Positions 27,601-36,115 of a stretch of 64,000 bases of DNA are shown here, piece after piece. The notes beneath the pieces are model-generated. The model ran no database searches, was not told the origin of the DNA, and saw only the letters and a program-made list of their open reading frames with translations. The DNA is taken from NCBI RefSeq assembly GCF_009832745.1, contig NZ_VRMJ01000014.1:186001-250000 (forward strand), in the 5' to 3' direction. Source of the DNA: Polaribacter septentrionalilitoris (GTDB lineage Bacteria; Bacteroidota; Bacteroidia; Flavobacteriales; Flavobacteriaceae). The translations under genes and the position numbers were made by a program. Numbering within the stretch: the first letter of the stretch is position 1; every line of letters begins with the position of its first letter.

Positions 27601-28242
27601 TAATCCAAATGGATCTAATAAACTTACCAAATCTTTAGCTTCAATATCTTGGGTTAATGTGTTAGTTACTAAGTAGGTAATAAATAAAATAGCACCACCT
27701 GCATAGGCTAACATCACTTTTTTTGTCATACTTACAAGGGTAAAAAAGATACATCCAGCAAAGAAGAAGTTTGTCCAGTATAAAGCCAAAGTTGGCTGTA
27801 AATACCACCATAAGTTAAAATCAGTAAAGCGTTCTGGTTCTACAAAACCTGCATAAGGTCCAATTTGAAAACCAATAATTAACCCAGCATGTAAGCCTAA
27901 ACTGACTAATAACAGTACAAACATAGAACCGAAAAAACGTCCCATTAAATATCCTTTTTCAGTAATAGGATAAGAGAAGTAATAATTCTCTGTTTTGTGT
28001 TCTATATCTCTGTAAACAGGAACTCCCATAATAGCGCTCGAAAGCATAATTCCGAAAATACTAATGACGGATAACATAGTTGCAATTGCAGTAGGTGAAT
28101 TCACAAATACTTTTTCAGAAGCGGGTCCATTTCCTCCAATAGAAAAAAACAAACCAAACACTAATAAAATTCCAAAGTATGCCCAAGTTGCGGGTCTTTT
28201 AAAACGATATTTAATTTCAAATAGAAAAATTTCTTTAAACAT
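24601..28242 (-). CDS. ABC transporter permease fused to M1 family peptidase
   Basis: A 1213-residue fusion. The N-terminal half has two ABC-2-type permease repeats (about six helices in residues 15-270 and six or seven in 305-600). After a last helix, the C-terminal half (about 620-1213) is periplasmic and carries an M1 gluzincin peptidase: HEVAHQWWGH (about 946-955) and, about 20 residues later, SESMAEY with the third zinc ligand. The GxMEN-type substrate motif is not obvious. The ATPase for the permease is encoded just downstream in the operon order (28271-29158, 28 nt away). Possible role: export or handling of peptides linked to aminopeptidase action; inferred. Confidence 0.88.
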   Translation of the reverse strand: MFKEIFLFEIKYRFKRPATWAYFGILLVFGLFFSIGGNGPASEKVFVNSPTAIATMLSVISIFGIMLSSAIMGVPVYRDIEHKTENYYFSYPITEKGYLMGRFFGSMFVLLLVSLGLHAGLIIGFQIGPYAGFVEPERFTDFNLWWYLQPTLALYWTNFFFAGCIFFTLVSMTKKVMLAYAGGAILFITYLVTNTLTQDIEAKDLVSLLDPFGLGTFNNVTRYWTPEEQNTLTVPFDGMIIWNRLLWVGLGVILFLYTLFRFDFQRFLNKNFGKIKKKKEAKQSHSNAALIKIPSVTKHFSSALNIKLLFSLAFLEFKNIIRDNFFKAILAAGVAFLFFDAWFGFPNYGTPSLPLTYYMLEVKDFTYVILIFILIVFMTGEVLHRERGVRYDQIFGSMPLPNRIVYGSKFLALALVAFVLVNLVLVSGVFNQIIKGYYNFEFGKYFTDLYLIEYPRYIIFIMMAFFVHSIVSKKFMGHVIAIAIWIFLFGLNNFAEINNNLYLYGYSAGYTLSDMNGFGHFGKSLFWFRFYWLTCGAFLTFIGYLFWKRGTDSGRKARFQIAKRRFRGATLVSIITALILWIGSGFYINYNTKTLNYYANSDAGTMNAVEYEKTLSKYAKIHQPKIIDVKVNADLLPKERSATITTNFIMVNKSDQPIDSLHLNWGGKSSFKKKMDKFLIDNQKPVLEKEFEKFGYQIYKLPKTMQPNDTVSMVLTVSRYFEGFPNEGSGSQIVYNGTFLNNGYFPSFGYDSAGEVSSDQDRKKHNLPIKDYSLPEQNDEWGTSNLLFNNDADYITFEGTVSTDLDQIAIMPGILQKEWEENGRKYYHYKMTGELDFFYNISSARYDVLREVWTGENGEKVNIEIFHHPTHKYNLDKFVKGVKHSLDYFSKNYSPYQYKQMRIIEFPRYSTFAQSFPNTVPYAESFGWVGDFSDPEDLDYVYMVTSHEVAHQWWGHQITPSATRGSNQISESMAEYSSLMVMKKEYGIDAMQDFLKRELDSYLRGRANEGKFEKTLLDNDSQQYVWYRKGGLILYGLQDLIGEDTLNSGFKKFMEDAKFRQKAPFATSTEWYSYMKSVTPDSLQYYLEDSFEKITIYNNKVKNATYKKISDTEYEVTLEVESAKNYFGGNGKLLETGEKPNVIEIAVFDRDTKNEMGMTTKVPLFLEKRWIKPGISTFTFTTDKIPVKAGIDPYNKLIDRIPDDNLKIVELEE

Positions 28243-28270
28243 AATTGATTTTTTTAAGTTAATAATTCAA

Positions 28271-29158
28271 CTATGCAGAAACAGTCTCCATACGAGTTGT
28301 TATTTCAGCAAAATATACATCTTCTAAATTCGCAGCTCCTTTTTTAAAGGAACTGTGAGGTTTTTCATCACTTAAAACATGAATAATAGTTTGTCCTGCT
28401 TTTAAATGTGTAGAAATAACTTGCATTTCATTTTGATAAGTATCTAATTCCGATTTTTCTATGGCTTTTGTCCAAATCTTACCTACAACATTTTTGGTTA
28501 AATCGTTTGGATTTCCTTGTGCTACCACTTCACCTAAGCAAATGATAGCCATATTTTGACATAAATTTGAAATATCTTCTACAATATGAGTGGAAAGAAT
28601 TACAATGGTGTTCTCACCAATTTCACTCAATAGGTTGTGAAAACGAACACGTTCTGCAGGATCCAAACCAGCTGTTGGTTCATCAACAATAATTAGACGT
28701 GGATCACCAATTAAGGCTTGTGCAATACCAAAACGTTGCTTCATTCCTCCAGAATATGTGCCTAAACTCTTATTACGAACATGCCAAAGATTCGTTTTAT
28801 TTAACAAAGATTCTACTAAATCTTTACGTTCTCCTTTATTGGAAATTCCTTTTAATTTAGCAATATGATTTAGCATATCGTATGAAGTAATTTTTGGATA
28901 GACTCCAAACTCTTGAGGTAGATAGCCTAATATTTCTCTTACTTTAGACTTGTTTTTTAAAATATCAATATCACCTAAAGTTATAGAACCTGAATCTGCT
29001 TCTTGTAAGGTTGCCAAAGTTCTCATTAAGGATGATTTACCTGCTCCATTAGGTCCTAAAAGACCAAACATTCCTTGCGGAATAGTTAAAGAAACATCTT
29101 TTAAAGCTTGAACGCCATTTGAATAGGTTTTATTCAAATTACTAATTTGTAATTCCAT
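28271..29158 (-). CDS. ABC transporter ATP-binding protein
   Basis: A 295-residue ATPase. Walker A GPNGAGKSS (35-43), Q-loop YLPQEFGVYP, signature YSGGMKQR, Walker B LIIVDEPTAGLDP and H-loop STHIVED are all intact, in contrast to the degenerate ABC at 4771-6435. The extra 70-residue C-terminal region is typical of ABC-2 partners. It is the first gene of a two-gene operon with the permease/M1 fusion, which lacks its own ATPase. The 159 nt upstream hold a possible minus-strand -7 box (29287-29280, TACTTTTG) and otherwise nothing I recognise. Confidence 0.92.
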   Translation of the reverse strand: MELQISNLNKTYSNGVQALKDVSLTIPQGMFGLLGPNGAGKSSLMRTLATLQEADSGSITLGDIDILKNKSKVREILGYLPQEFGVYPKITSYDMLNHIAKLKGISNKGERKDLVESLLNKTNLWHVRNKSLGTYSGGMKQRFGIAQALIGDPRLIIVDEPTAGLDPAERVRFHNLLSEIGENTIVILSTHIVEDISNLCQNMAIICLGEVVAQGNPNDLTKNVVGKIWTKAIEKSELDTYQNEMQVISTHLKAGQTIIHVLSDEKPHSSFKKGAANLEDVYFAEITTRMETVSA

Positions 29159-29317
29159 AGATAGTTTGTTTTGGTTAGAATAGTAGTCTTAAAATATTTT
29201 TTATACTCATAATCAGAGTTTTATAAAAATAATTTAATAAATATACATTTTTTTAATTACATGTATAATTCTAATTTAACAAAAGTACTTTTTAGGGAAT
29301 TTATGGTGAGATTAAAT

Positions 29318-29974
29318 CTATATTAACTCTTTTAACATAGAAAAATCATCAATTATCATATTAGCATTTTCTAATGTTTGATCTTCTGCCATTGGGTTTT
29401 GATATCCTACAACAAAAATACTTGCATCATTTGCCGCTTTTACACCATTATCAGAATCTTCGATAACTATACAATTTTCTTTAGGAGTATTTCCTAAAAG
29501 TGCTGCTTTTTCAAAAATTTCTGGATGAGGTTTAGATTCAGTTAAATCTGCGCCACTAATTTTTGCTTTAAAATATTGATTTAAATCAAATCGATTAAAA
29601 ACACGGTTTATATTAACCATTGCAGAAGAAGATGCCAATATTAAAATTAATCCTTTATTGTAAAAATATTTTATGATTTCTTCAACTCCATTAACCAAAT
29701 GTAAAGTAGGGTCATTTTCAAAGAAATTTACATAACGTCTTCTTTTGTCTAAAACCAAATCTTCAGGATTTAGATCTAAATTAAAATGATTTACTAATTT
29801 TTGAAAAGCATTTATGGTAGATGAACCTGTAAGTGTTTTGTATAAATTATCAGAAACATTAACACCAATAGCGTTAAAGGTTTCGTAATAGGCTTTTTTA
29901 TGAATTTCTTCAGAATCTATAATCACACCATCCATGTCAAAAATGACACATTTTACTTTGTTTGGAAAATTCAT
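29318..29974 (-). CDS. HAD family hydrolase (beta-phosphoglucomutase-like)
   Basis: A 218-residue HAD superfamily subfamily I member. Motif I DMDGVIID (13-20) contains the nucleophile Asp13 and general acid Asp15. A helical cap follows, then SKPHPEIFEKAALLG (motif III Lys region) and IEDSDNGVKAA (motif IV acidic residues). This class includes sugar-phosphate phosphatases and beta-phosphoglucomutase; the substrate cannot be deduced. It lies 1 nt after the DCC oxidoreductase gene, in the same direction, so the two are co-transcribed. Confidence 0.88.
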   Translation of the reverse strand: MNFPNKVKCVIFDMDGVIIDSEEIHKKAYYETFNAIGVNVSDNLYKTLTGSSTINAFQKLVNHFNLDLNPEDLVLDKRRRYVNFFENDPTLHLVNGVEEIIKYFYNKGLILILASSSAMVNINRVFNRFDLNQYFKAKISGADLTESKPHPEIFEKAALLGNTPKENCIVIEDSDNGVKAANDASIFVVGYQNPMAEDQTLENANMIIDDFSMLKELI

Positions 29975-29975
29975 A

Positions 29976-30392
29976 TTACTCTAAAAATTTAGCTTTTAAT
30001 TCTGGTGTTGGAATCATACAACTTTCTTTTTTTCCAAACCATTTATACCTGTTTTTTGCGATAAAATCATAAATTACATTTCTAAAAGTCTCAGGAAGTA
30101 CCCAAAAAATTTGAGTGATTTTCCAAAAACCACCAAAATCATTCATTATTTTAAGAGCAGCAGTAGATTTTATCTCATAAGAAACTCCAGGTTCATATAA
30201 AATAATAGAATCTATTTTAGAAATATCAATTTTTAAATGATTAATAATTTTTTGTCCAGAATCAGATTGCAATGCTGTAAATAAAAAAGTATTTTTTGTG
30301 TCGTTTTTAATCACTTTTAATACTGAATCATTGCACAGGTTGCAAACCCCGTCAAACAAGATGATTTTTTTATTTTTTGGAATTTCATTCAT
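29976..30392 (-). CDS. DCC family thiol-disulfide oxidoreductase (DUF393)
   Basis: A 138-residue thioredoxin-fold protein with the family's DxxCxxC motif (Asp14, Cys17, Cys20 in FDGVCNLCND). It has no signal peptide, so it is probably cytoplasmic. Downstream segments LFTALQSDSGQ, STAALKIM and FIAKNRYKWFGKK match the DCC family; the final Lys-rich helix and Cys in the KKESCMIP stretch are also typical. It is the first gene of a two-gene operon with the HAD hydrolase. The physiological substrate is unknown. Confidence 0.87.
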   Translation of the reverse strand: MNEIPKNKKIILFDGVCNLCNDSVLKVIKNDTKNTFLFTALQSDSGQKIINHLKIDISKIDSIILYEPGVSYEIKSTAALKIMNDFGGFWKITQIFWVLPETFRNVIYDFIAKNRYKWFGKKESCMIPTPELKAKFLE

Positions 30393-30574
30393 ACAGACAA
30401 AAAGATATGCGTTTAATACAAAGATACTTCAACTTTTTTTTAAAATTCTTGTAACATTTTTTTTATTCACACGTCTTATGGTTGTACTAGAGTAAATGGT
30501 GTTTTTTGATTTAACATAAAATTAATAAGTCCAACTAATTGCTTTAGGTATTTTCGTTTAAAATTAACCAACTG

Positions 30575-31267
30575 ATGATTAAAATTGAAAAACTTCACAA
30601 ATCTTACCCAATAGGTAAAGATTCTCTACATGTTTTAAAAGGAATAGATTTACATATTAAAGAAGGCGAATTTGTTTCAATTATGGGGTCTTCTGGTTCT
30701 GGTAAATCAACTTTATTAAATATTGTTGGCTTATTAGATGTTCATGATGAAGGAAACTACTTTTTAAACGGACAATTAATCAAAGAATTAAACGAAAAAA
30801 AAGCAGCTATTCTAAGAAATAAGTTCTTAGGTTTTGTTTTTCAGTCTTTTAACCTTATTTCTTACAAGACAGCTTTAGAAAATGTTGCACTTCCTTTGTA
30901 TTATAAAGGTATGAATAGAAAAGAAAGGTTAAAAATTGCATTAGATTATTTAGAAAAAGTAGGACTTAAAGATTGGGCAAATCATTTACCTAACGAACTC
31001 TCTGGAGGACAAAAACAACGTGTAGCCATTGCTAGAGCTCTAGTTACCAAACCAAAAGTAGTTTTAGCTGATGAACCTACAGGAGCATTAGATTCTACTA
31101 CAACAGACTCTGTAATGGATTTGTTGAAAGACATTAATGATGAAGGTATGACTGTTTTTGTAATTACACACGAAGAAGAAGTTGCAGAACAAACCAAAAG
31201 AATAGTTCGTCTAAAAGATGGAGTTATCATAAGTGACGAATACACAAAAGCAGCAAAAGCAGTTTAA
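30575..31267 (+). CDS. MacB/LolD-like ABC transporter ATPase
   Basis: A 230-residue stand-alone ATPase. Walker A GSSGSGKST (38-46), signature LSGGQKQR, Walker B VVLADEPTGALDS and H-loop VITHEEE are intact, and ADEPTGALD is diagnostic of the MacB/LolD/FtsE subfamily that powers mechanotransmission permeases. It starts a four-gene operon with two FtsX-type permeases (2 nt spacing each) and an adaptor. The 182 nt upstream show only AT-rich sequence with a weak TATTTTCG -7-like box near 30550. Confidence 0.92.
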   Translation: MIKIEKLHKSYPIGKDSLHVLKGIDLHIKEGEFVSIMGSSGSGKSTLLNIVGLLDVHDEGNYFLNGQLIKELNEKKAAILRNKFLGFVFQSFNLISYKTALENVALPLYYKGMNRKERLKIALDYLEKVGLKDWANHLPNELSGGQKQRVAIARALVTKPKVVLADEPTGALDSTTTDSVMDLLKDINDEGMTVFVITHEEEVAEQTKRIVRLKDGVIISDEYTKAAKAV

Positions 31268-31269
31268 TT

Positions 31270-32499
31270 ATGTTTGATTTAGATCGTTGGAGAGAAATAT
31301 TTCAAAGCATTAACAAAAACCGGTTGCGTTCAGTACTTTCAGGTTTTACGGTGGCTTTTGCTATACTATTATTTACATTACTTTTTGGTATTGTTAGTGG
31401 TTTAAGCAACTCTTTTAAAGATGCTTTTGCAGATGATGCTCAAAATGCAATGTTTGTAAGAGTTTGGAAAACTTCTAAACCATACAAAGGATTACAAACT
31501 GGCAGAAGAGTTCAATTAAAAAATAAAGATTACGAATATATTCAAGATGAATACGGTAATAAAATACAGTATAAATCTGCTAGAATTTATAAAAACTTTA
31601 CCATTAAGTATAAAAATGAAGCAAGCAATTACAGTGTAATGGCTGTAAACCCAGATCATCAGTTTTTAGAAAAAACAATTATAGATGAAGGTAGGTATCT
31701 AAACGAAAGAGATTTAAGAGAAAAATCTAAAGTAATTGTAATTGGTAGATTACTTAAAGAAGATTTATTTGGTGAGAGACCTGCTTTAACAAAAAGAGTA
31801 AACGTAAATGGGAGTTCTTATTTAGTAATTGGTATTTTTTCTGATGAAGGAGGAGATAACGAAGAAAGAAAAGCTTTTATTCCGTTAACTACTGCCCAAA
31901 TGATGTATGGTAATAACGATTATATAAGTCAGATTGCTTTAGGCTACAATCCAAATTTAAGCCTTGATGCTGCTATTGCCTTTGGTAATAAAATGGAAAG
32001 GGATTTACGTAGTAAAATGAATATTCACCCAGATGATCAAAGTGCACTTTCAGTTAGAAATATGGCAGAAGCAAACAAAGGTGTTGGGCAATTTATGTTT
32101 GTATTGTATCTTATAGTACTCTTTGTAGGCTCTGGTACATTAGTGGCTGGAATTATAGGTATCAGTAATATTATGATTTTTGTAATTAAAGAAAGAACCA
32201 AAGAATTCGGAATTAGAAAAGCTCTAGGAGCTAAACCAGCTTCAATAGTTGGTATGGTTGTTCAAGAATCTGTTTTAATAACTACAATTGCTGGATATTT
32301 AGGGTTAAGTTTAGGAACTTTTGTTTTAGCTCAAATAGGGGATTCTTTAGAAGATTACTTTATCAAAGATCCAAGTGTTAGTCCTGGAATTATTATTGGA
32401 GCAACCTTAACATTAATTATTTCAGGTTTAATTGCAGGTTATGTTCCTGCTAAAAGAGCAGCAAATATTAAACCAATAGAAGCCCTAAGAGCAGATTAA
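31270..32499 (+). CDS. MacB-like ABC permease, subunit 1
   Basis: A 409-residue FtsX-family permease: one N-terminal helix (about 20-40), a periplasmic MacB-type domain (about 45-275), then three helices (about 280-300, 330-355 and 370-392). The end PAKRAANIKPIEALRAD is the typical coupling tail of MacB permeases, and KERTKEFGIRKALGAKP contacts the ATPase. It probably forms a heterodimer with the next permease. Confidence 0.9.
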   Translation: MFDLDRWREIFQSINKNRLRSVLSGFTVAFAILLFTLLFGIVSGLSNSFKDAFADDAQNAMFVRVWKTSKPYKGLQTGRRVQLKNKDYEYIQDEYGNKIQYKSARIYKNFTIKYKNEASNYSVMAVNPDHQFLEKTIIDEGRYLNERDLREKSKVIVIGRLLKEDLFGERPALTKRVNVNGSSYLVIGIFSDEGGDNEERKAFIPLTTAQMMYGNNDYISQIALGYNPNLSLDAAIAFGNKMERDLRSKMNIHPDDQSALSVRNMAEANKGVGQFMFVLYLIVLFVGSGTLVAGIIGISNIMIFVIKERTKEFGIRKALGAKPASIVGMVVQESVLITTIAGYLGLSLGTFVLAQIGDSLEDYFIKDPSVSPGIIIGATLTLIISGLIAGYVPAKRAANIKPIEALRAD

Positions 32500-32501
32500 T
32501 T

Positions 32502-33746
32502 ATGAAGTTTTTATTCGATTCAGATACATGGCAAGAAATTTACGGAAGTATTCGTAAAAATAAAGCAAGAACCGTAATTACCATTATTGGAGTTTTATGG
32601 GGTATTTTCTTATTGGTAGTACTTTTAGGTGCTGCTAGAGGTATGGAAAATGGCTTTAAAAAACTATTTGGAAACTTTGCTACCAACAGTGTGTTTGTAT
32701 GGACGCAAAGAACAGATACACCATTTAAAGGTTTTCAGGAAGGTAGAAGGTTTAAGCTGAATATGAATGATATCAAAGCTTTAAAATCTGAGTATGGAGA
32801 TAAAATAAAGTTTTTAGCGCCCAGAAATCAAACAAATAACTTATTAGTCCATAATTTTAAATCAGGTGATTTTAAAGTAAGTGGAGATTACCCTGTGTTA
32901 GATAAAATTCAAAAAAAGAAATTAATCTACGGAAGATTTATCAACCAAAACGACATATTATCTTATGCCAAAGTAACTGTTATTTCTGAGGATATGTACA
33001 AACAGTTATTTGACAAAGGTGTAATACCTATAGGGGAATACATAAAAATCAATAGCATAAATTACAAAGTAATTGGGGTTTATGGGCCATCTCAAGGAAT
33101 TGATTTAGACGGAGACACAGCTTACATTCCGTTCTCAACTTTTAAAAGAGTATATAATACTGCTAATAATATTGACTGGATGGTGATTACAGCAGATGAA
33201 AACACCAATATCAAACAGCTAGAGAGTGATGTGAAATTAACCTTAAAAAGTCTGCATAAAGTTCATCCAGAGGATAATAGAGCATTTGGTTCTTTTAATT
33301 TAGGTGTTGAATTTGCAAAATTTACAGATTTCTTAATAGGAATGCAGTTTTTAACTTGGTTTGTAGGTATAGCTACTTTAATTGCGGGAGTTTTTGCAAT
33401 TGGTAACATCCTATTAATTACAGTAAAAGAAAGAACAAAAGAAATAGGAATTAGAAGAGCCTTGGGAGCAACTCCTAAAAGTATTCGCCAACAAATTATT
33501 TTAGAATCTGTTTTTTTAACTACTGTTGCAGGAATGCTGGGAATTATTTTTGGTGGTACAATTCTATTTTTTATTGACTTAGCAACAAGTTCTAATGAAG
33601 ATATACCATTAGTAAACCCAACAGTAAACATACCTATAATATTTATCGCATTTACAACACTAATTGTACTAGGTACGCTAATAGGATTAATTCCTGCACA
33701 TATGGCAACAGTTGTAAAACCAATAGAAGCATTAAGAGAAGAATAA
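32502..33746 (+). CDS. MacB-like ABC permease, subunit 2
   Basis: A 414-residue paralogue of the preceding permease with the same plan: N-terminal helix (about 20-42), periplasmic domain, three C-terminal helices, KERTKEIGIRRALGATP coupling region and C-terminal VVKPIEALREE. It starts 2 nt after the first permease. Two similar but non-identical permeases next to one ATPase suggest a heterodimeric MacB-type exporter. Confidence 0.9.
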   Translation: MKFLFDSDTWQEIYGSIRKNKARTVITIIGVLWGIFLLVVLLGAARGMENGFKKLFGNFATNSVFVWTQRTDTPFKGFQEGRRFKLNMNDIKALKSEYGDKIKFLAPRNQTNNLLVHNFKSGDFKVSGDYPVLDKIQKKKLIYGRFINQNDILSYAKVTVISEDMYKQLFDKGVIPIGEYIKINSINYKVIGVYGPSQGIDLDGDTAYIPFSTFKRVYNTANNIDWMVITADENTNIKQLESDVKLTLKSLHKVHPEDNRAFGSFNLGVEFAKFTDFLIGMQFLTWFVGIATLIAGVFAIGNILLITVKERTKEIGIRRALGATPKSIRQQIILESVFLTTVAGMLGIIFGGTILFFIDLATSSNEDIPLVNPTVNIPIIFIAFTTLIVLGTLIGLIPAHMATVVKPIEALREE

Positions 33747-33761
33747 ACCAATCAACAAATC

Positions 33762-34874
33762 ATGAGCAAAAAAGCAAAAATTATTTTAATTATTATCGCA
33801 GTTTTATTTGTAGCTGCATTAATTTGGTTCGGAAAGAAAAATCAAAAAAGTATTGTAGAATATGATACAGAAACTCCATTTAAAACAACAATCATAAAAA
33901 AAACAGTAGCAACTGGTAAAGTTACTCCTTTAGAAGAGATTGAAATCAAGCCTCAAATTACTGGTATTATTGATAAAATAATGCTTTTAGAAGGTTCTAA
34001 AGTAAAAAAAGGTGACTTAATAGCAACTGTTAGAGTTGTACCTAATGAGCAGTCATTAATTAGCGCTAAAGGTAGAGTAGACAACACAAAAATTAGATTA
34101 AATAACGCTAAAGTTCAGTATGATAGAAATAAAAAATTATACGATAAAGGTGTAATTTCTAGACAAGAATTTGAGCAAATTGAGTTGACGTACAATCAAA
34201 CCAAACAAGACTTAAAGAATGCTGAGAATGATTATTTAATCATCAAAAAAGGTTCTGCTGGTTCAGGTGGATCTGCAAACACCAACATTATGGCGCAAAT
34301 TTCAGGAACTATTTTAGAAATTCCTGTAAAAGAAGGAGATCAAGTAATACAATCTAACAACTTTAATGCAGGTACAACTATAGCCTCTATTGCAGACATG
34401 AACAAAATGATTTTTGAGGGTAAAGTTGATGAATCTGAAGTAGGTAAATTAGTTAAAGGTTCTGATATTGATGTTTCTATAGGAGCTATTGAAGGAGTAA
34501 AATTTCCTGCAAAATTAAATTTTATAGCACCAAAAGGAACAGAAGAAAATGGAGCGGTTCAATTTACTATCAAAGCAGATGTTACTTTAGATGATAAATT
34601 CTTTATTAGAGCAGGGTACAGTGCAAATGCAGATATTGTTTTAGAGAAAAAAGATAGCGTACTTTCTATTAAAGAAGCATTATTAAAATTCGACAAAAAA
34701 ACAGAAGAACCTTATGTAGAGGTAAAACAAGAAGATGGTACTTTTAAAAAGCAAACCTTAAAGTTAGGAACTTCAGACGGAATTAATGTACAAGTTATAG
34801 AAGGAGTTACAGAAGAAGATGAAATAAAAATATGGAACAAAGTTTCTAAAGATGATAAGAAAAAAGACAACTAA
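33762..34874 (+). CDS. Periplasmic adaptor (MacA/RND-type membrane-fusion protein)
   Basis: A 370-residue adaptor with an N-terminal membrane anchor (about residues 5-23). Its barrel-sandwich half-motifs are ITGIIDKIMLLEGSKVKKGD and GTILEIPVKEGDQV, separated by a coiled-coil hairpin (about 95-155). A beta-barrel and membrane-proximal domain follow. It closes the ATPase-permease-permease-adaptor operon, 15 nt after the second permease. No TolC gene is in this operon, so a channel encoded elsewhere (or the one at 1975-3375) must complete the duct. Confidence 0.9.
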   Translation: MSKKAKIILIIIAVLFVAALIWFGKKNQKSIVEYDTETPFKTTIIKKTVATGKVTPLEEIEIKPQITGIIDKIMLLEGSKVKKGDLIATVRVVPNEQSLISAKGRVDNTKIRLNNAKVQYDRNKKLYDKGVISRQEFEQIELTYNQTKQDLKNAENDYLIIKKGSAGSGGSANTNIMAQISGTILEIPVKEGDQVIQSNNFNAGTTIASIADMNKMIFEGKVDESEVGKLVKGSDIDVSIGAIEGVKFPAKLNFIAPKGTEENGAVQFTIKADVTLDDKFFIRAGYSANADIVLEKKDSVLSIKEALLKFDKKTEEPYVEVKQEDGTFKKQTLKLGTSDGINVQVIEGVTEEDEIKIWNKVSKDDKKKDN

Positions 34875-34897
34875 TAAATAATTAATTATCATTATTT

Positions 34898-34930
34898 AAA
34901 AAAGGAACTCAAATTTGAGTTCCTTTTTTT
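34898..34930. terminator. Bidirectional terminator after the MacB-like operon
   Basis: A perfect palindrome at 34904-34923 (arms GGAACTCAAA and TTTGAGTTCC) is flanked by A6 and T7. It serves both the exporter operon and the convergent SDR gene. Confidence 0.9.
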
Positions 34931-34936
34931 ATGCGA

Positions 34937-36088
34937 TTACACTTTCTTTTTTACACTTTTCCAAGCGTTAATGATCTCTTTTTCTTGCATCAAAATAGAA
35001 TCCTTTTTTTTCTCAAACTTATCGCGTCTTTCATCAGTTAAATTATCAGAATACCACCAATCATGTGTTTCTTTTATTGATGCCTTTAAATCTCTAAAAG
35101 TTAGTCCTTTTTTAATTGAAAAATCATTATTAACCCTTGCGGATCCATATGTATATTCATCAATAGGAATCCAAGGAACTAAATAATAAATTTTATGTTC
35201 TTTTAAAAAATCATAATCATCTATTTGTACAATGCTAGCATCTGTACTAAAAGCTTTTTTTGCATTGGTTACAAAATCGAATATAGTTTCTTTTTTTAAA
35301 GGACCTACCGCATTGTAAGTTCCAGTAGCTTTTTGTTCTGCTAAACGAATCATAAATTCAGCTACATCTCTAACATCAATATATTGTACAGGATCATCAG
35401 CCTTTACTGGAACTAATATTTCTCCACCTTTAGCCAAACGAATTGGCCAATGAATAAATCGATCTGTTTTATCTCCAGGGCCAAACATATATGTAGGTCT
35501 AACAATAATTGAACGCTCTTTACCAAAAGCATTTATAGTTTCTTGTTCAGAGTTCGCCTTCATTACACCATACCAATATTCTAATTTTAGGTTTTCATCA
35601 GTAATGTTCTCTGGTTCTTTGTATAATAGTTCTTGATCTTCCTTAATATTTCCTGTTTTATAAGGAAAATAAACTCCAGTAGAAGAAGTGTACACATATA
35701 AATCACAATTCTCTTTCAGTAAGTTTGCGGTTGCTTTTGTCCAACTTGCTTTTTGTCCAGAGTTGTCAATAACAATATCCCATTTTCTGTTTTCTAAAGC
35801 AGATAAGTTATTTTCTCTGTCACCAACTAAATGTTCAACCTTATCAAAAACAGCTCTGTTTACATTGGGTTTTGTTTTTCCTCTTGTAAAAATTGACACT
35901 TTATGTCCTCTTTCTAAAGCATATTTTATTTGATGTGGTCCTAGAAAACTTGTTCCTCCTAAAATTAAAATAGATAAGTTTTTCTTTTCGGGTTTGTTTT
36001 TACATGCTATAAAACTACTTCCCAAAACTGGCAGAGTTGCGCTAAATAATAAACTTTTTTTAATAAAATTTCTTCTAGAATTAGACAT
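34937..36088 (-). CDS. Tat-exported NAD-dependent epimerase/dehydratase (extended SDR)
   Basis: A 383-residue extended short-chain dehydrogenase. I place the start at the ATG at 36088, which puts a twin-arginine signal (MSNSRRNFIKKSLLFS) at the N-terminus; a start at 36160 would bury it. After the hydrophobic stretch comes FIACKN, a weak lipobox-like Cys. The Rossmann motif reads ILGGTSFLGPH, and the catalytic pair is YGVMK (Tyr and Lys). Export by Tat implies folding with bound NAD in the cytoplasm and action in the periplasm, possibly on a sugar. It is convergent with the exporter operon; its upstream neighbour on the other strand is a priA remnant. Confidence 0.82.
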   Translation of the reverse strand: MSNSRRNFIKKSLLFSATLPVLGSSFIACKNKPEKKNLSILILGGTSFLGPHQIKYALERGHKVSIFTRGKTKPNVNRAVFDKVEHLVGDRENNLSALENRKWDIVIDNSGQKASWTKATANLLKENCDLYVYTSSTGVYFPYKTGNIKEDQELLYKEPENITDENLKLEYWYGVMKANSEQETINAFGKERSIIVRPTYMFGPGDKTDRFIHWPIRLAKGGEILVPVKADDPVQYIDVRDVAEFMIRLAEQKATGTYNAVGPLKKETIFDFVTNAKKAFSTDASIVQIDDYDFLKEHKIYYLVPWIPIDEYTYGSARVNNDFSIKKGLTFRDLKASIKETHDWWYSDNLTDERRDKFEKKKDSILMQEKEIINAWKSVKKKV

Positions 36089-36115
36089 GTTTTTGGCTGA
36101 TTTTGATGCAATTAA

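Noticed and set aside
33263..33751. 162-residue minus-strand open frame
   Set aside because: It is antisense to the second MacB-like permease; serine/isoleucine-rich composition is typical of a shadow frame.
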